The notes below the pieces were generated by a model. The model searched no databases and had not been told where the DNA came from. It saw only the letters and a program-made list of their open reading frames with translations. A stretch of DNA of 64,000 nucleotides, taken from positions 744,001 through 808,000 of the forward strand of contig NZ_CP024621.1 in the NCBI RefSeq assembly GCF_009846525.1, given 5' to 3'. This DNA comes from Halomonas meridiana (GTDB taxonomy: Bacteria > Pseudomonadota > Gammaproteobacteria > Pseudomonadales > Halomonadaceae). This document shows, piece by piece, positions 61,961 to 64,000 of the stretch. The translations under genes were made by a program, and so were the position numbers. Position 1 is the first letter of the stretch. Each line of letters starts with the position of its first letter.

Positions 61961-63226
61961 ATGCAGATTATTGCCCAGCACGGTGACATTTTTATCATTC
62001 TGGCCTGTTTGTTCGGCTTCTTCATGGCGTGGGGCGTGGGTGCCAACGATGTCGCCAACGCCATGGGAACCTCGGTGGGGTCGAAAGCGATCACCATCAA
62101 ACAGGCGATCCTGATTGCCGTCATTTTTGAATTCTTGGGTGCCTGGCTGGCGGGTGGCGAAGTCACCAACACCATCCGTAAAGGCATCATCGACCCCGAA
62201 CTGCTTCAAGAAGACCCGCAGCTACTGGTATACGGTATGTTGGCTGCGCTGCTGGCCGCCGGTACCTGGCTGCTGGTCGCTTCCATGAAAGGCTGGCCCG
62301 TATCCACCACGCACTCCATCGTCGGGGCGATCGTGGGCTTCGCGGTGGCGGGCTTGGGCGCGTCTACCGTGGATTGGAGCGCGGTGACCAAAATTGCCGC
62401 AAGCTGGGTCGTGTCCCCGCTGCTTGCCGGTACCATCGGTTTCGTGTTGTTCAAATCGGTCCACCACCTGATTTTCGAGAACGACAACCCGTTCACCGCC
62501 GCCAAACGCTACGTGCCGGGCTATGTGTTCCTGGTCGGTTTCATCGTCGCCATGGTGACGTTGACCAAGGGCCTCTCCCACGTGGGGCTCGACCTCACTT
62601 TCAACCAGAGCCTGTTGCTCTCGATCTTGCTGGGTCTGGTGATCATGGGCATCGGGATGCTGATGCAGCGCCGCATCAAGTTCGAAAAGAGCGCCAACGA
62701 CCATTTTGGTTACGCCAACGTAGAGCGCGTGTTCGGCGTGCTGATGATCTTCACCGCCTGCGCCATGGCGTTTGCGCACGGGTCTAACGACGTGGCCAAC
62801 GCGGTGGGCCCGCTGGCGGCAGTGATCAGCGTGGTGCAAACCGGCGGCGAAATCGAAGCGTCGGCGCTGGTGCCCTGGTGGGTCCTGGTACTGGGCGGCG
62901 GCGGTATCGTCGTGGGCTTGGTGACTTACGGCCATAAAGTCATCGCGACGGTTGGCACCGGCATCACCGAACTCACGCCGAGCCGTGGTTTCGCGGCCAC
63001 GCTGGCGGCGGCAACCACGGTGGTGCTGGCCTCGGGCACCGGCCTGCCGATCTCGACCACGCACACCCTGGTAGGCGCGGTGCTGGGTGTAGGGCTGGCG
63101 CGGGGGATGGCGGCGCTTAACCTGCGCGTGATTGGCACCATCGCCATGTCCTGGCTCATCACGCTGCCCGCCGGGGCTGGCTTGGCCATTCTGTTCTTCT
63201 TCATGTTCAAAGGCATGTTTGGTTAA
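61961..63226 (+). CDS. pit: Low-affinity inorganic phosphate transporter, Pit family
   Basis: 421 aa, about ten membrane helices in two inverted repeats. Each repeat has the family signature: GVGANDVANAMGTSVGSKA (about residue 26) and AHGSNDVANAVGPLAAV (about residue 272). Transports metal-phosphate with H+ or Na+. The duplicated STTHSIVGAIVG and STTHTLVGAVLG motifs are also intact. Together with the DUF47 gene it forms a two-gene operon ending at 63277-63340. Confidence 0.95.
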   Translation: MQIIAQHGDIFIILACLFGFFMAWGVGANDVANAMGTSVGSKAITIKQAILIAVIFEFLGAWLAGGEVTNTIRKGIIDPELLQEDPQLLVYGMLAALLAAGTWLLVASMKGWPVSTTHSIVGAIVGFAVAGLGASTVDWSAVTKIAASWVVSPLLAGTIGFVLFKSVHHLIFENDNPFTAAKRYVPGYVFLVGFIVAMVTLTKGLSHVGLDLTFNQSLLLSILLGLVIMGIGMLMQRRIKFEKSANDHFGYANVERVFGVLMIFTACAMAFAHGSNDVANAVGPLAAVISVVQTGGEIEASALVPWWVLVLGGGGIVVGLVTYGHKVIATVGTGITELTPSRGFAATLAAATTVVLASGTGLPISTTHTLVGAVLGVGLARGMAALNLRVIGTIAMSWLITLPAGAGLAILFFFMFKGMFG

Positions 63227-63276
63227 TCACCGGATGTCATCGTGCCCGGTTGGCCAAGGCTAACGGGCACCTCCCC

Positions 63277-63340
63277 AGCGGCACCTTCTCGCAAACGGTC
63301 TTTGCATAAGATCTTTGCAACGGAAGGTGCCGCTGTTTTT
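63277..63340 (+). terminator. Terminator with a long structured loop after pit
   Basis: Perfect 11-bp stem AGCGGCACCTT / AAGGTGCCGCT with a 36-nt loop, then GTTTTT. The loop contains the direct repeat TCTTTGCA-TAAGA-TCTTTGCA. A second imperfect hairpin (GTGCCCG / CGGGCAC) lies just upstream at 63242-63270. Confidence 0.7.
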
Positions 63341-63398
63341 GGTGCTCTGTTAAAGTAAATAGCGACATCTTCATTCACCTGCTGCCGGAGAGCGGCCC

Positions 63399-64000
63399 TT
63401 GGACACTCGTTTCCCCTTTGTAGATTGGTTTCGTAACGCTTCCCCGTACATCAATGCGCACCGGGGGCGAACCTTTGTCATCCTGATCGAAGGCGAAGCC
63501 ATGGCCTCTGGCCGAGGGGAGCAGCTCATTCAGGACTTGGCGTTGCTACACACCTTGGGGGTCCGCCTGGTCGTGGTGTTTGGCATTCGCCCACAGGTGC
63601 ATGAAGCGCTGACGGCCGCCGGTGTCGAACCCACCCGAGTGGATGGCCGCTGGGTCGCGGATCGCGCCGTGATGGCCCACGTCGAGCAGGTCGCGGCGCA
63701 CCAGCGGCTATGGCTGGAAGCGCGGCTTTCCCTTGGCTTGCCCAGCACGCCGCTGCACGGCGTAGAACTCAGCGTGATTTCCGGCAACTTGGTCACCGCC
63801 AAGCCGCTGGGCGTGCGCGAAGGGGTGGATTTTGACCACAGCGGCGAAGTGCGCCGGGTGCGCGCCAGCGCCATCGAGGGGCTGCTGGAGAAGGGCTCGC
63901 TCGTGCTGCTGCCGCCGCTGGGGTTTTCCAGCACGGGTGAAGTGTTCGATTTAGATGCCTCGGAGGTCGCCCAACACGCCGCTGTGGCTCTAAAGGCCGA
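63399..64000 (+). CDS. argA: N-acetylglutamate synthase ArgA, N-terminal part (cut by window end)
   Basis: First 200 codons of the classical fused N-acetylglutamate synthase, the first step of arginine synthesis and its feedback point. The sequence WFRNASPYINAHRGRTFVIL followed by GEAM, LALLHTLGVRLVVVFGIRPQ and LSVISGNLVTAKPLGVREG is the amino-acid-kinase-like regulatory domain. No ATG fits; the start is a TTG at 63399 with CGGAGAG 8 nt upstream. The acetyltransferase domain lies beyond the window. Confidence 0.92.
   Translation, partial: MDTRFPFVDWFRNASPYINAHRGRTFVILIEGEAMASGRGEQLIQDLALLHTLGVRLVVVFGIRPQVHEALTAAGVEPTRVDGRWVADRAVMAHVEQVAAHQRLWLEARLSLGLPSTPLHGVELSVISGNLVTAKPLGVREGVDFDHSGEVRRVRASAIEGLLEKGSLVLLPPLGFSSTGEVFDLDASEVAQHAAVALKA

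Overview
This looks like a contiguous stretch of core chromosome from a moderately GC-rich, marine or halophilic gammaproteobacterium, most likely Halomonadaceae (Halomonas in the broad sense). The genus is inferred from gene content, from Pseudomonas-like gene order (fdxA-mutS-pncC-recA-recX, smc-zipA-ligA, mrcA divergent from pilMNOPQ), from use of SMC rather than MukB, and from a Na+-pumping oxaloacetate decarboxylase. No marker gene was compared. I see no prophage, insertion sequence or CRISPR array.

Layout. 1-2.4 kb: end of a DUF1850-like gene and a fused TRAP permease. 2.4-11.8 kb: mrcA (PBP1A) facing away from pilMNOPQ, followed by aroK and aroB. 12.2-18.1 kb: gltBD (ammonia assimilation). 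18.1-22.3 kb: a folded intergenic element, then pyrG-kdsA-eno. 22.3-22.7 kb: an unannotated regulatory RNA locus. 22.8-28.2 kb: fdxA and mutS (minus strand), then pncC, recA and recX. 28.4-32.8 kb: alaS, lysC and csrA. 32.9-33.3 kb: tRNA-Ser and two identical tRNA-Arg genes. 33.5-38.1 kb: a dusC-type gene (minus strand) and oadGAB. 38.2-39.3 kb: a YigZ/IMPACT protein and an S24-like protein (minus strand). 39.5-46.7 kb: a complete ccmABCDEFGHI cytochrome c maturation operon. 46.7-55 kb: smc, zipA, ligA and a YheU-like gene. 55-57.5 kb: mnmC and a YciI-like gene (minus strand). 57.6-59.2 kb: a PHP phosphoesterase and yciO. 59.3-61.1 kb: a voltage-gated-type cation channel and a CYTH protein (minus strand). 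61.3-63.2 kb: a DUF47 protein and a Pit phosphate transporter. 63.4 kb to the end: the start of argA.

The most interesting locus lies between eno and fdxA. A perfect GacA box (TGTAAG-N6-CTTACA) and a second imperfect copy exactly 22 bp upstream are followed by an IHF consensus site and a sigma70-like promoter. About 170 nt is then predicted to be transcribed, carrying ten GGA motifs and ending in an intrinsic terminator. This is an RsmZ/CsrB-type RNA that would sequester CsrA, and csrA itself lies 10 kb downstream. In Pseudomonas aeruginosa rsmZ also sits beside fdxA, but next to rpoS, which is not here.

Other points worth a second look are an S24/UmuD-like protein whose catalytic Ser is replaced by Arg and whose promoter carries a consensus LexA box; a structured repeat-like element between gltD and pyrG; a long ER/K-rich helix in ZipA; and a 560-bp unexplained gap before zipA. 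Much of the window is ordinary housekeeping sequence.
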